Of a stretch of DNA of 64,000 nucleotides, positions 26,213 through 34,540 are shown in pieces; position 1 is the first letter of the stretch; each line of letters opens with the position of its first letter. The stretch is taken from positions 313,001-377,000 of the forward strand of contig NZ_AP027266.1 of the NCBI RefSeq assembly GCF_036322625.1, read 5' to 3'. Source of the DNA: Roseicyclus marinus. GTDB lineage: Bacteria; Pseudomonadota; Alphaproteobacteria; Rhodobacterales; Rhodobacteraceae. A model generated the notes under the pieces. The model was not told where the DNA came from, did not search any database, and saw nothing but the letters and a program-made list of their open reading frames with translations. Both the position numbers and the translations under genes were made by a program.

Positions 26213-26337
26213 GCGAGGCACCGCCCCCCGAGGCCGCTGCCCCCGACCGCAAGGCGGGCATTCTGGCCCGGCTTTTCCCACCCCTGACCCCTGCGCAGGC
26301 CGAGGCGCTGGCGCGGATCAGGTTTCCCTGCTGCTAG
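26209..26337 (+). CDS. 42-residue protein of the cox operon, unknown
   Basis: The ATG overlaps the coxF stop (ATGA at 26209-26212), CAGGAG lies just upstream, and the TAG comes 14 bp before coxG. The product starts MSEAPPPEAAAPDRKAG, has a short amphipathic helix-like part, and ends in RIRFPCC, with a terminal vicinal Cys pair. The tight packing between coxF and coxG makes translation likely. A CC terminus could bind copper or another soft metal, which the CODH active site needs, but that is speculation. I do not recognise a family. Confidence 0.65.
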   Translation: MSEAPPPEAAAPDRKAGILARLFPPLTPAQAEALARIRFPCC

Positions 26338-26351
26338 AGAGGACAAGAACC

Positions 26352-26807
26352 ATGGAACTTTCCGATACGATCGTCATCCCCGCGCCGCGCGAGCGTGTCT
26401 ATGCGGCGCTGAACGATCCCGAGATCCTGCGCCAGTGCATTCCCGGCTGCGAGGAGCTGATCCTGCATTCGCCGACCGAGATGGAAGCCAAGGTGGTGCT
26501 CAAGATCGGGCCGGTGAAGGCGCGGTTCGGGGGCAAGGTGACGCTCGACGTGGCGGGCGCGCCGGAGCGGTTTTCGTTGACGGGCGAGGGCAATGGCGGC
26601 ACGGCCGGTTTCGCCAAGGGCGGGGCCGATGTGACCCTGACCGAGGAGAATGGGGTGACGACGCTGAGCTATGCGGCCAAGGCCGAGATCGGCGGCAAGC
26701 TGGCGCAGCTGGGCAGCCGTTTGGTGCAAAGCACGGCACGCAAGCTGTCGGCCACGTTCTTCGAGAAATTCGCGGCGACATTCGAGGCGTCGGACGCGGC
26801 GGCCTGA
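26352..26807 (+). CDS. coxG: CoxG, SRPBCC-type protein
   Basis: 151 residues, START/Bet v1-like fold: MELSDTIVIPAPRERVYAALNDPEIL, CIPGCEEL, then GTAGFAKGGADVTL. CoxG family proteins (PF06240) are encoded with aerobic CODH; recent work in mycobacteria ties them to delivering menaquinone or anchoring CODH to the membrane. This copy lacks the long C-terminal extension seen in some. RBS AGAGGACAAG upstream. Last gene of the cox run; a convergent gene ends 15 bp beyond. Confidence 0.92.
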   Translation: MELSDTIVIPAPRERVYAALNDPEILRQCIPGCEELILHSPTEMEAKVVLKIGPVKARFGGKVTLDVAGAPERFSLTGEGNGGTAGFAKGGADVTLTEENGVTTLSYAAKAEIGGKLAQLGSRLVQSTARKLSATFFEKFAATFEASDAAA

Positions 26808-26822
26808 GCCACCGCGCCTGTT

Positions 26823-29078
26823 TCAGGCGAAGGCGAGGGCGAGGATATCTTCGGCCTCGTCATCGGGCATGAGCTGGGCCGGGTCGATGGAAAAGAGGCT
26901 CAGGATCTTGTGCAGGAAGCCGTCATCCTCGGCCGCTGGCTGTGGTGCGGGGGCGGGCAGGGACAGGAGCGAGACCGGGGCGGGTTCGGCCATGGGCAGG
27001 GTCATGTCGGGTGCCGGTTCGGGTTGAAGCGGTTCGGCGGGAAAGACCGGGTTCAGTTGGTCGACGGTCGGGTTTTCGACCCCGTGCAGGACGATCCCGC
27101 CCAGCGAGCGGTCGACGGCCCCATCCGCCCCGGTAAAGCGGATCAGCGTCGAGGGAACATCATCGCTGAGATAGGGCACGAAGCGGAGCGCATCGGGGCC
27201 GGTGAAGGCGGGGTGATCGAAGACGAGGCTGTCGGTGCCGATCTCGAAATCGAGGATCACGTCGAAACCCCGGCCCGGATGGGAATGCACGAAGACGTCG
27301 TGCCCTTCGCCGCCGATCAGCGTGTCATTGCCCGCGCCGCCGATAAGCGTGTCGCGGCCATGGCCGCCATCGAGCCAGTCGGCACCGCGTCCGGCATCAA
27401 GCCTGTCATGGCCCAGATCGCCCTGGAGCGTATCGGCCCCCTGGCCCCCGAAAAGCGTGTCCTTTCCGCTGCCGCCCCGCAGGAGGTCATCGCCCGATGT
27501 GCCCGCGAGCCGGTCATCGGTGTCGCTGCCGCGCAGCCTGTTTCCCGGCAGATCGTCCTGGGCGGAGGGTTCGGCGGGAAGCGCCGTGGCGAGCAGGCCG
27601 GGGGCGGCGGTGGCGAGGGCCGGTTCGGCGTCGGGAAAGCGGTCGAAGCGGAGCTGGACCACCTCGTAGGGTTGGAGGTCAAGTTCGACGATGGCGCTGT
27701 CGCCATGGGTGATCGGCGCGACCTCGGTCACGATGGCATCGCGCAGGTTGCCCCCGGTTTCGGCGGGACGGATCGAGATGGCGCGCAATGTGTCGAATTC
27801 GGTCACGAAATCGGACAGATCGGCCCGGATCGTCATCGGCTGATCCGACCGCGAGGAGAGGAACACGAGATGTTCGCCGCCGGTATTCTCGAAAAGCGTC
27901 ACCTCGACATCATTGTCGGCCCCGCCGGCTGCGGGGGACATCGTCCAGCTTCCCGTCACCAGTTCGTGGCCGGGCAGGGTCTGGCGCAGGAGGTCCAGCA
28001 TCGCGGCGCGCGTCGTGTTGGTGGCGATGTCGAGGCCATGGACCTGGGTGGTTGCGATGTCCTCGTCGCGGAAGAGATAGGCGTTCTGGGTGTTGTGGGA
28101 CAGGGGCCAGGCAAAGGCTTGGTCCACGCCCGCATCGATCATGTTTTCCACATGTTCGAGCAGGTAGGAGGCGCCGTGGATGCCGATGTCGACACGATCA
28201 TCCCCCAGCGCGATGTTGCGGTTGATGTTGTATTCGCCGACCCGCTGGATCAGGTCGCGACCGGCCCATGTCTCCCAGGCGTGGGCGGTGCCGTGCAGGG
28301 TCTGTTCCAGCCCGCGATCCTCGGCAAAAAGGCCGCTGTCGTTTTCGAACCCGTCGGTTTCGGGGTCGCGCCAGTAGCTGTTGCGGATGATCCCGTCGAT
28401 GGCATCGCGCGCGCCCTCGGTCTGGTCGACGCCGCGCTGGATCCGGGCATTGGCGGCATCGGGGTTGTTGCCGAAGGCCCCGCGCAGGTTGCCCGCCGCC
28501 TGCAGGTAGATGTCGGCATCCGTGCCCGCCGTCTCGAAACCGCTGGAAAGCGCTGCGGCGACCTGTCCGGCCTTGTGGCTATAGTCGAATTCGAGGCTGG
28601 CGTCCCGGGCAAGGCGACCGCCCCAGTATTCGTTGCCCAGTTCGTAGCCACCGACCACGCCGGGAAACCGGGCTTCGACGGCGATGGCGAAATCCCGGAC
28701 CTGGGACAGGAATTCGGCACGGCTGAAGCCGTCGGGCGTGTCCACGGGAAGGACCATGTCGACCGAGAGCCCATGGGTTTGCGCGAAATCGAGCATGTTC
28801 ACGATGTTGGGGGCAAGCGCACCGTCAGGCAGCAATCCGGCCGAGAAGACGAGATCGGTTTCCCCGCCCGGAAAGCGGATTGTAGCGATGTCGAAATGCG
28901 CGAGCGCGGATTGAACCGCCTCGGTCGGCGTGCCGAGCGCGGTGTCGGCGCTGTCGGAAAACCACGGTCTGCCGGTGTTGGAGGATTGCACGACATTGGT
29001 CTGGAACAGCGCGGCGGACACGGTGTCGCCACTTGCGACCCATGACGTGAGGTCGAGAAACCGGAGCATGTCACCCAT
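26823..29078 (-). CDS. RTX-repeat secreted protein with clan-A glycosidase-like domain
   Basis: 751 residues. Residues 1-430 look like a TIM-barrel glycoside hydrolase: [18 protein letters not shown] with candidate acid/base Glu150, and VGEYNINR with candidate nucleophile Glu282. A beta-sandwich-like part follows, then RTX nonapeptide repeats (about 520-610; [22 protein letters not shown] and similar), which bind calcium outside the cell. No N-terminal signal; the C-terminal part should be the type I secretion signal. No T1SS genes are in the window. It probably acts on extracellular polysaccharide; substrate unknown. ATG at 29078, with another at 29069. Confidence 0.8.
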   Translation of the reverse strand: MGDMLRFLDLTSWVASGDTVSAALFQTNVVQSSNTGRPWFSDSADTALGTPTEAVQSALAHFDIATIRFPGGETDLVFSAGLLPDGALAPNIVNMLDFAQTHGLSVDMVLPVDTPDGFSRAEFLSQVRDFAIAVEARFPGVVGGYELGNEYWGGRLARDASLEFDYSHKAGQVAAALSSGFETAGTDADIYLQAAGNLRGAFGNNPDAANARIQRGVDQTEGARDAIDGIIRNSYWRDPETDGFENDSGLFAEDRGLEQTLHGTAHAWETWAGRDLIQRVGEYNINRNIALGDDRVDIGIHGASYLLEHVENMIDAGVDQAFAWPLSHNTQNAYLFRDEDIATTQVHGLDIATNTTRAAMLDLLRQTLPGHELVTGSWTMSPAAGGADNDVEVTLFENTGGEHLVFLSSRSDQPMTIRADLSDFVTEFDTLRAISIRPAETGGNLRDAIVTEVAPITHGDSAIVELDLQPYEVVQLRFDRFPDAEPALATAAPGLLATALPAEPSAQDDLPGNRLRGSDTDDRLAGTSGDDLLRGGSGKDTLFGGQGADTLQGDLGHDRLDAGRGADWLDGGHGRDTLIGGAGNDTLIGGEGHDVFVHSHPGRGFDVILDFEIGTDSLVFDHPAFTGPDALRFVPYLSDDVPSTLIRFTGADGAVDRSLGGIVLHGVENPTVDQLNPVFPAEPLQPEPAPDMTLPMAEPAPVSLLSLPAPAPQPAAEDDGFLHKILSLFSIDPAQLMPDDEAEDILALAFA

Positions 29079-29164
29079 GGCGTTACCCTTCTGGCAAGCG
29101 GAAGAACCGGGCGGTCCCGTGGGCCGGACCGGTCACGGGGGGCGAAGTGCAAAGGCTGTGCCAA

Positions 29165-29207
29165 GGGTTTGGGGCTGGGGTTTGGGGCCGGGGTTTGGGG
29201 CCGGGGG
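29165..29207 (+). repeat. 13-bp G-rich tandem repeat with G-quadruplex potential
   Basis: Three units of GGGTTTGGGGCYG (29165-29177, 29178-29190, 29191-29203) followed by GGGG. It gives seven G-runs of three or more within 43 bp. It lies in the gap between the divergent RTX gene and mtnA, about 60 bp before the mtnA start. Confidence 0.9.
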
Positions 29208-29269
29208 TCTATTCAAGCCGGGGGCCGGACCTGCTAGGGTCGGGCGGTGACGTGCGGAAAGGAATTGCG

Positions 29270-30373
29270 ATGAAGGTCAACGGCATTCCCTATCGGTCGA
29301 TCTGGCTTGATCCCGATGGGCGGACGGTGCGGATCATCGACCAGACGCGGTTGCCGCATGACTTCCCCGTGGTGGGTTTGCGGACGATGCAAGAGGCCGC
29401 GACGGCGATCCGCGACATGTGGGTGCGCGGTGCGCCGCTGATCGGGGCTACGGCGGCTTATGGTATCGCGCTGCAGATGGTCGAGGATGCGTCGGATGGG
29501 GCGCTGGACCATGCCTGCGCGGTGCTGCATGCGACGCGGCCGACCGCGATCAACCTGCGCTGGGCGCTGGACGACATGCGCGCGGTGCTGGCCCCCTTGC
29601 CGCCCGGTGAGCGGCGCGCGGCGGCCTTTGCCCGCGCGGCGGCGATCTGCGACGAGGATGTGGAGATCAACCGCCGGATCGGGGAACATGGCGTGGCCCT
29701 GATCGAGGCGATCGCGGCCCGCAAACCGGGGCCGGTCAACATCCTGACCCATTGCAATGCGGGCTGGCTTGCGACGGTCGACTGGGGCACCGCGACCTCG
29801 CCCATCTACCAGGCGGTGGAACGGGGGATCGAGGTGCATGTCTGGGTGGATGAAACCCGCCCCCGCAACCAGGGCGCGCATCTGACATCCTGGGAAATGG
29901 CGAGCCATGGCATTCCCCATCACCTGATCGTGGACAATGCGGGCGGGCATCTGATGCAGCATGGCCAGGTCGATCTGTGCATCGTGGGCACCGACCGGAC
30001 CACGGCGCGCGGCGATGTGTGCAACAAGATCGGCACCTATCTGAAGGCGCTGGCGGCCCATGACAACGGCGTGCCGTTCTATGTCGCGCTGCCTTCGCCC
30101 ACCATCGACTGGCGGGTGCAGGACGGGGTCGCCGAAATCCCCATCGAGGAACGCAGCGCCGAGGAAGTGACGCAGGTCTGGGGCCGCGATGCGCAGGGGC
30201 AGGTGCGGCAGGTGCGGATCGCGCCCGAGGCGACGCCGGGGGCGAACCCCGCCTTTGACGTCACGCCCGCGCGGCTGGTGACGGGGCTGATCACGGAACG
30301 CGGCATCGCGCCCGCCAGTGCCGAGGGGCTGGCGGCGATGTTCCCCGAACATGCGGCACGGGCTGCGGAATGA
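29270..30373 (+). CDS. mtnA: S-methyl-5-thioribose-1-phosphate isomerase
   Basis: 367 residues from the ATG at 29270 with GGAAAGGAA upstream; the longer frame from 29147 runs through the G-rich repeat and is rejected. Family motifs: [27 protein letters not shown] (catalytic Cys) and [19 protein letters not shown] (catalytic Asp). It converts methylthioribose-1-phosphate (or 5-deoxyribose-1-phosphate) to the ribulose form. An aldolase gene overlaps its stop by ATGA, which points to the DHAP shunt rather than the full methionine salvage pathway. The kinase or phosphorylase that makes its substrate is not in the window. Confidence 0.95.
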   Translation: MKVNGIPYRSIWLDPDGRTVRIIDQTRLPHDFPVVGLRTMQEAATAIRDMWVRGAPLIGATAAYGIALQMVEDASDGALDHACAVLHATRPTAINLRWALDDMRAVLAPLPPGERRAAAFARAAAICDEDVEINRRIGEHGVALIEAIAARKPGPVNILTHCNAGWLATVDWGTATSPIYQAVERGIEVHVWVDETRPRNQGAHLTSWEMASHGIPHHLIVDNAGGHLMQHGQVDLCIVGTDRTTARGDVCNKIGTYLKALAAHDNGVPFYVALPSPTIDWRVQDGVAEIPIEERSAEEVTQVWGRDAQGQVRQVRIAPEATPGANPAFDVTPARLVTGLITERGIAPASAEGLAAMFPEHAARAAE

Positions 30374-31026
30374 CCGAGGACAGCCTGCGCGCCGAACTGG
30401 TCGAGCGTTGCCGCGAGCTGGACGCGCGGGGGCTGAACCGGGGTGCATCCGGCAATCTGTCGGCGCGCTGGGGCGAGGTGATGCTGATCACGCCATCGGC
30501 GGTGGCCTATGGCGACCTGCGTCCCGAGATGATCGCGCGGATGCCGCTTGCGGGGGATGGCACGTGGGAGGGTCCGCTCAAACCCTCGTCCGAATGGCGG
30601 TTTCACCGCGACATCCTGCGCGCCCGGCCCGAGGTGGGGGCGGTGGTGCATACCCATGCCACCTATTCCACGATCCTGGCTATTGCGCGCCGCTCGATCC
30701 CCGCGATCCACTACATGATCGCGGCCTTCGGGGCTTCGGAAATCCCCTGCTGCGATTACGCGCGCTACGGCACGGCGGAATTGAGCGAGGCGATCTTGCG
30801 CGTGCTGGGGAGGCTGAATGGCTGCCTGATGGCCAATCACGGGATGCTGACGGTCGGTCCTGACCTGACGCGGGCGACATGGCTTGCCTTCGAGCTCGAA
30901 GCACTGGCGCAGCAATATTGGCATGTCCTGCAGATCGGCGGTGGCCATGTCCTGCCGGAGGCGGAGATCGCCGAGGTGGCGCGCGATTTCGCCAGCTACG
31001 GTGTTCAGGCGCGCAAGGCCGATTAG
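30370..31026 (+). CDS. Class II aldolase, likely for methylthioribulose-1-phosphate
   Basis: 218 residues of the fuculose-phosphate aldolase/adducin family. Zinc ligands are in HTHATYS and NHGML, the acid in SSEWRFH. Starts [14 protein letters not shown] with an ATG overlapping the mtnA stop. Alone it would be called FucA-like; coupled to mtnA it most likely is the Ald2 enzyme of the DHAP shunt, splitting methylthioribulose-1-phosphate to dihydroxyacetone phosphate and (methylthio)acetaldehyde, or doing the same with 5-deoxyribulose-1-phosphate. The family is sure; the substrate rests on context. Confidence 0.88.
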   Translation: MTEDSLRAELVERCRELDARGLNRGASGNLSARWGEVMLITPSAVAYGDLRPEMIARMPLAGDGTWEGPLKPSSEWRFHRDILRARPEVGAVVHTHATYSTILAIARRSIPAIHYMIAAFGASEIPCCDYARYGTAELSEAILRVLGRLNGCLMANHGMLTVGPDLTRATWLAFELEALAQQYWHVLQIGGGHVLPEAEIAEVARDFASYGVQARKAD

Positions 31027-31127
31027 GTCGGAGTTTCCCGAAAACAGCTCCTGTGCGCCGTCGCACGGGACCGGGTGCGTTTTTTGGCCTATGTTCGGGT
31101 TTGCAAGGAATGACAGGAGGCGGCCCG

Positions 31128-31724
31128 ATGTCCGACACGGAATTGAGAAAGATACAGACACAGGGCGTGCATCACATCACGCTGAACGGGGCGGATCGGC
31201 AGACCTCCATCGACTTCTGGGAGGGGGTGCTGGGCATGCCCTTCGTCTTTGATCAGCCCAATCTCGACAATCCGGGCGAGGGGCATCTGTATTTCGATCC
31301 GGGCGACGGGCGGCTGATCACGATCTTTACCAACGAGGCGCGCAAGCCCACGGGCAAGCCCGTGCCCGAGGCGGTGGGGTCGCTGCATCATCTGGCGCTC
31401 AACGTCAGCCAGGCGACATTCTGGCAGGTGGCGGCGCGGCTGGATGCGCGGGGCGTGAAACATTCGGGGCCGGTGGACCGGGGTTTCATGGATTCGATCT
31501 ATTTCCGCGATCCGCTGGGCCTGCGGATCGAGCTGGCGAGCTACCGGTTCGAACCGCCCGAAGGGTGCCGCCATGCCGATGTGATGCTGGAGGCGCACAA
31601 GATCCGGGTGGCGCGCGGCGATCACCACATCGACAAGGTGCATCTGGCCGATGCGATCGAGGCGCTGGTCGAACGCGGGCAAAGATCGCTGTCGCAGGAC
31701 CGGGGCGCGCGCAAGGGCTGGTGA
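31128..31724 (+). CDS. VOC (glyoxalase/dioxygenase fold) protein
   Basis: 198 residues from the ATG at 31128 (AGGAGG 7 bp before). Two VOC modules: HHITLNGADRQTSIDFW with LGMPFVF, and LHHLALNVSQATFWQ with DPLGLRIELASY; the His, His, Glu set can bind Fe or Mn. The C-terminal part (145-198) is family-specific and basic. Resembles ring-cleaving dioxygenases of the YkcA type by layout, but substrate is unknown. Separate transcription unit or weakly linked to the aldolase, 101 bp upstream. Confidence 0.8.
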   Translation: MSDTELRKIQTQGVHHITLNGADRQTSIDFWEGVLGMPFVFDQPNLDNPGEGHLYFDPGDGRLITIFTNEARKPTGKPVPEAVGSLHHLALNVSQATFWQVAARLDARGVKHSGPVDRGFMDSIYFRDPLGLRIELASYRFEPPEGCRHADVMLEAHKIRVARGDHHIDKVHLADAIEALVERGQRSLSQDRGARKGW

Positions 31725-31752
31725 CGGGCCCTGCGATTTCGTCTCGACAAAA

Positions 31753-31776
31753 CCGGATTTTTGGTTATTTTTGCGC
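31753..31776 (-). promoter_or_regulatory. Operator-like element before arsR, copy 1
   Basis: Read on the minus strand this 24-bp sequence matches the element at 32117-32140 at 19 of 24 positions, with shared blocks GCGCAAA, AACCA and CCGG. It ends directly before the ATG of the ArsR gene and includes the dyad AAAACC-n8-GGTT. Probable ArsR binding site for autorepression. Confidence 0.6.
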
Positions 31777-31777
31777 C

Positions 31778-32095
31778 ATGACCGAGATCCAGCACCAGAC
31801 CCGCGCGCTTGCCGCCCTTGGCCATGAGGCCCGGCTGTCGATCTTTCGCCTTTTGGTGAAGGCGGGAGAGGCGGGTTTGCGCGTGGGCGATATCGCCGAG
31901 CATCTGGGGCTGGCCCCCTCGACGCTGGCGCATCACCTGTCGGTTCTGGTCGATGCGGGCCTTGTCTTGCAGGACAAGCGGGGGCGCGAGGTGTTCAACC
32001 ATGTCGATTACGCGGCGATGCGGCGGGTCGTGTCCTTTCTGACGGCGGAATGCTGTGTCGGTGTCACGCTCGACCGCGCGGAGGATGCGGCATGA
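31778..32095 (+). CDS. arsR: ArsR-family metal(loid)-responsive repressor
   Basis: 105 residues from the ATG at 31778. Winged helix-turn-helix: ALAALGHEARLSIFRLLV, VGDIAEHLGLAPSTLAHHLSVL. Toward the C-terminus it has a vicinal Cys pair, ECCVGV (Cys92-Cys93), a plausible As(III) or other soft-metal sensing site. Such repressors leave DNA when the metal binds. The next gene is a permease of the family that contains ArsP. An operator-like 24-bp element flanks the gene on both sides. No strong ribosome site is visible, so the mRNA may be nearly leaderless. Confidence 0.88.
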   Translation: MTEIQHQTRALAALGHEARLSIFRLLVKAGEAGLRVGDIAEHLGLAPSTLAHHLSVLVDAGLVLQDKRGREVFNHVDYAAMRRVVSFLTAECCVGVTLDRAEDAA

Positions 32096-32116
32096 TCCGC
32101 GACCGCGGTTTTTTTC

Positions 32117-32140
32117 GCGCAAATGCAACCATAAAACCGG
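32117..32140 (+). promoter_or_regulatory. Operator-like element between arsR and permease, copy 2
   Basis: Second copy, in opposite orientation to copy 1, 11 bp before the permease ATG. It shares GCGCAAA-n3-AACCA and the CCGG end. Suggests a separate, ArsR-controlled promoter for the permease. Confidence 0.6.
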
Positions 32141-32150
32141 AGATATCGCG

Positions 32151-33200
32151 ATGACGGATGTCAGCCTTCCCCGTGCAGGGTTTCGGGCGGCCCTGGGTCA
32201 GATCTGGCGGGGGCAGCGTGTCTGGTTGGCGTCTTGCCTGATCTTGCTGGCGCTTGCCGTTTTCGATCCGGGGCAGGCGTGGGAGAGCGCGGGTTTCGCG
32301 GGCGATGCGCTGATGCGCACCGCGCCCTACCTGGTTCTGTCCATCGCCATCGCGGCATGGGCGGGGGCGACGGGGGCGGACAACCTGATCGCGCGGGCCT
32401 TTACCGGGGCGCCGATCCTGATGATCGGCCTTGCGGCGCTGGCGGGCGGGATATCGCCCTTTTGCTCCTGCGGGGTGATCCCGCTGATCGCGGCGCTGTT
32501 GGCGATGGGGGTGCCGCTGTCGGCGGTGATGGCGTTCTGGCTGGCCTCCCCGATCATGGACCCGTCCATGTTCGTGCTGACGGCGGGTGTGCTGGACCTG
32601 GAATTCGCGGTGGCCAAGACGGTCACGGCCATCGGGCTGGGTGTATTCGGGGGCGCGGTCGTGCATGTGCTGGCGCGGGGCGGCGCGCTGTCGGACCCGC
32701 TGCGGGAGGGGGTCGGCAATGGCGGCTGCGGCGGGGCCCGGGTGCGCGCGCCCAAGCCCGTGGTCTGGCGGTTCTGGACCGAGGCGGAGCGCCGCACGAA
32801 ATTCGGCAAGACGGCGGCCAGCACCACGGTCTTTCTGGCCAAGTGGCTGACGCTGGCCTTTCTGCTCGAAAGCCTGATGTTGGCATGGGTGCCCGCCGAA
32901 ACCGTCACCGCCCTGCTGGGCGGCACGGGGGTGATGCCGATCCTGACGGCGACACTGGTGGGGGTTCCGGCCTATCTCAACGGCTATGCCGCCCTGCCGC
33001 TGGTGGGCGGATTGATCGATCAGGGCATGGCACCGGGGGCCGGCATGGCCTTTCTGGTGGCGGGGGGTGTCACATCGATTCCCGCCGCCATGGCGGTTTG
33101 GGCGCTGGCGCGGCCACAGGTCTTTGCGATCTACATCCTTTTGTCCCTGAGCGGGGCCTTTGCGGCGGGTCTTTTGTTCCAGATCTGGGTTTCGATCTAG
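32151..33200 (+). CDS. COG0701 permease, ArsP-like metal(loid) efflux candidate
   Basis: 349 residues with about eight to ten membrane helices. It has the family motif GGISPFCSCGVIPLIAALL with a CxC pair in a helix, and ASPIMDPSMF. A middle loop carries another Cys (GNGGCGGARVR). Family members include ArsP, which exports trivalent organoarsenicals, and other thiol-metal exporters. With an ArsR repressor directly upstream, metalloid or soft-metal efflux is likely; which one is open. Inner membrane. Confidence 0.83.
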   Translation: MTDVSLPRAGFRAALGQIWRGQRVWLASCLILLALAVFDPGQAWESAGFAGDALMRTAPYLVLSIAIAAWAGATGADNLIARAFTGAPILMIGLAALAGGISPFCSCGVIPLIAALLAMGVPLSAVMAFWLASPIMDPSMFVLTAGVLDLEFAVAKTVTAIGLGVFGGAVVHVLARGGALSDPLREGVGNGGCGGARVRAPKPVVWRFWTEAERRTKFGKTAASTTVFLAKWLTLAFLLESLMLAWVPAETVTALLGGTGVMPILTATLVGVPAYLNGYAALPLVGGLIDQGMAPGAGMAFLVAGGVTSIPAAMAVWALARPQVFAIYILLSLSGAFAAGLLFQIWVSI

Positions 33201-33287
33201 GTCCGCGCCGCGCGCAAAGTCAGAAAATATGCAATTGAAACAGTTTCTTGCGCAGTCCCTTCGGGGGCTGGGTCGATGCCCTGTGCA

Positions 33288-33327
33288 TTGTCACAAACCT
33301 GTTACAAAACTGTTGAATAAGCGTCAC
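33288..33327 (+). promoter_or_regulatory. Tandem Pho boxes upstream of pstS
   Basis: Four 7-mers spaced 11 bp apart: TTGTCAC-AAAC, CTGTTAC-AAAA, CTGTTGA-ATAA, GCGTCAC. This is the PhoB binding layout. It lies about 60 bp before the pstS start and should drive pstSCAB-phoUB under phosphate starvation. Confidence 0.88.
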
Positions 33328-33389
33328 CGAACACGACTAGGCAGCGGGTCAAGGACGGTTGCCGTCCGGAACAGATATCAGGAGAAGTC

Positions 33390-34439
33390 ATGTCTCACCT
33401 CAAGCTTTCCACGGCTGTCATCGCGGTTCTCGCGGTTTCCGCTGTCGCCGCTTCGGCCCAGACGCGCAGCAACGTTCAGGTCGCCGGTTCCTCGACCGTG
33501 CTGCCCTATGCCAACATCGTCGCCGAAGCCTTCGGCGCGGAAACCGACTTCGCGACCCCCGTCGTTGAAGGTGGCGGTTCCTCGACCGGCCGTCGCATGC
33601 TGTGCGAAGGCGTCGGCGAAGGCACGATCGACATCGCCAACTCGTCCTCGCTGATGAGCGCGACCGAGCGCGAAACCTGCATGGCCGCAGGCGTCACGCC
33701 GATCGAAGTGCGCTTTGGCTATGACGGCATCGTCTTTGCCTCGGACATCAACGGCCCCTCCTTCGCGTTCGAGCCGATCCACTGGCACATCGCGCTGGCC
33801 GCCGAGCATTTCATCGATGGCGCGCTGGTTCCCAACACGCTGACCACCTGGGCCGAAGTGGCCGCCGTCGCCCAGTCGCTGGGTGTCGCAGGCGACCTGC
33901 CCGACCAGGAAATCAACGCCTTCATCCCCGGCACCAACCACGGCACCCGCGAAGTCTTTGACGAGCGCGTTCTGCTGGACGGCTGCGAGCAGGGCGGCTT
34001 CTTTGACGCGATGATCGCGGCTGGCGTCGACGAAGACACCGCCGAGGAAGCCTGCATGGCTGTCCGCACCGATGGCCGTTCGGTCGACATCGAAGGCGAT
34101 TACACCCAGACGCTGGCCAACCTCGACTCGACCCCCACGGGCGTCGGCGTCTTCGGCCTGTCCTTCTACGAGAACAACACCGACCGTCTGCAGGTTGCGA
34201 CCATGTCCGGCGTCACCCCCTCGACCGAGACCATCTCGGTGGGTGAATACCCGGTGTCGCGTCCGCTCCAGTTCTACGTGAAGCAGGAGCATATCGGCGT
34301 GATCCCCGGCCTGCTGGAATTCGTCGAATTCTTCATCTCGGACGAGATCGCAGGCCCCGGCGGCCCGCTGTCCGAATACGGCCTGGTGCCCGACCCGGCG
34401 CTGGCGGAAACGCAGGCGATGGTCGCAGCGCTGCGCTGA
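33390..34439 (+). CDS. pstS: Phosphate-binding protein PstS
   Basis: 349 residues with a signal peptide (LKLSTAVIAVLAVSAVAASAQ) and mature start near TRSNVQVAGSSTVLPYA. Phosphate-binding motifs are AGSSTVLPY, GGGSSTGRR and ANSSS, and GTNHGTREVF. It belongs to the longer alphaproteobacterial PstS type. It binds phosphate in the periplasm and hands it to PstCA. Codon usage is more C-ending than in neighbouring genes, in keeping with high expression. The RBS AGGAGAAG is strong. Controlled by the Pho boxes upstream; a hairpin follows. Confidence 0.96.
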   Translation: MSHLKLSTAVIAVLAVSAVAASAQTRSNVQVAGSSTVLPYANIVAEAFGAETDFATPVVEGGGSSTGRRMLCEGVGEGTIDIANSSSLMSATERETCMAAGVTPIEVRFGYDGIVFASDINGPSFAFEPIHWHIALAAEHFIDGALVPNTLTTWAEVAAVAQSLGVAGDLPDQEINAFIPGTNHGTREVFDERVLLDGCEQGGFFDAMIAAGVDEDTAEEACMAVRTDGRSVDIEGDYTQTLANLDSTPTGVGVFGLSFYENNTDRLQVATMSGVTPSTETISVGEYPVSRPLQFYVKQEHIGVIPGLLEFVEFFISDEIAGPGGPLSEYGLVPDPALAETQAMVAALR

Positions 34440-34461
34440 ACCGAGCTTGATCCAGACGACC

Positions 34462-34489
34462 GGGCGGCCCCTGACAACGGGGGCCGCCC
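34462..34489 (+). terminator. Intercistronic hairpin after pstS
   Basis: Perfect 10-bp GC stem GGGCGGCCCC / GGGGCCGCCC with a short loop and no T-run. Between pstS and pstC it may stabilise the pstS mRNA and lower downstream expression, giving the usual excess of binding protein. Confidence 0.7.
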
Positions 34490-34540
34490 ATCCCACCTGA
34501 GGGCGGATCTGTCGCCCGATACGAGATCGAAAGTCTTCCG

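Noticed and set aside
26910-29045. 711-codon plus-strand frame opposite the RTX gene
   Set aside because: The minus strand encodes regular RTX nonapeptides and a glycosidase-like domain; the plus frame is Gly/Val filler.
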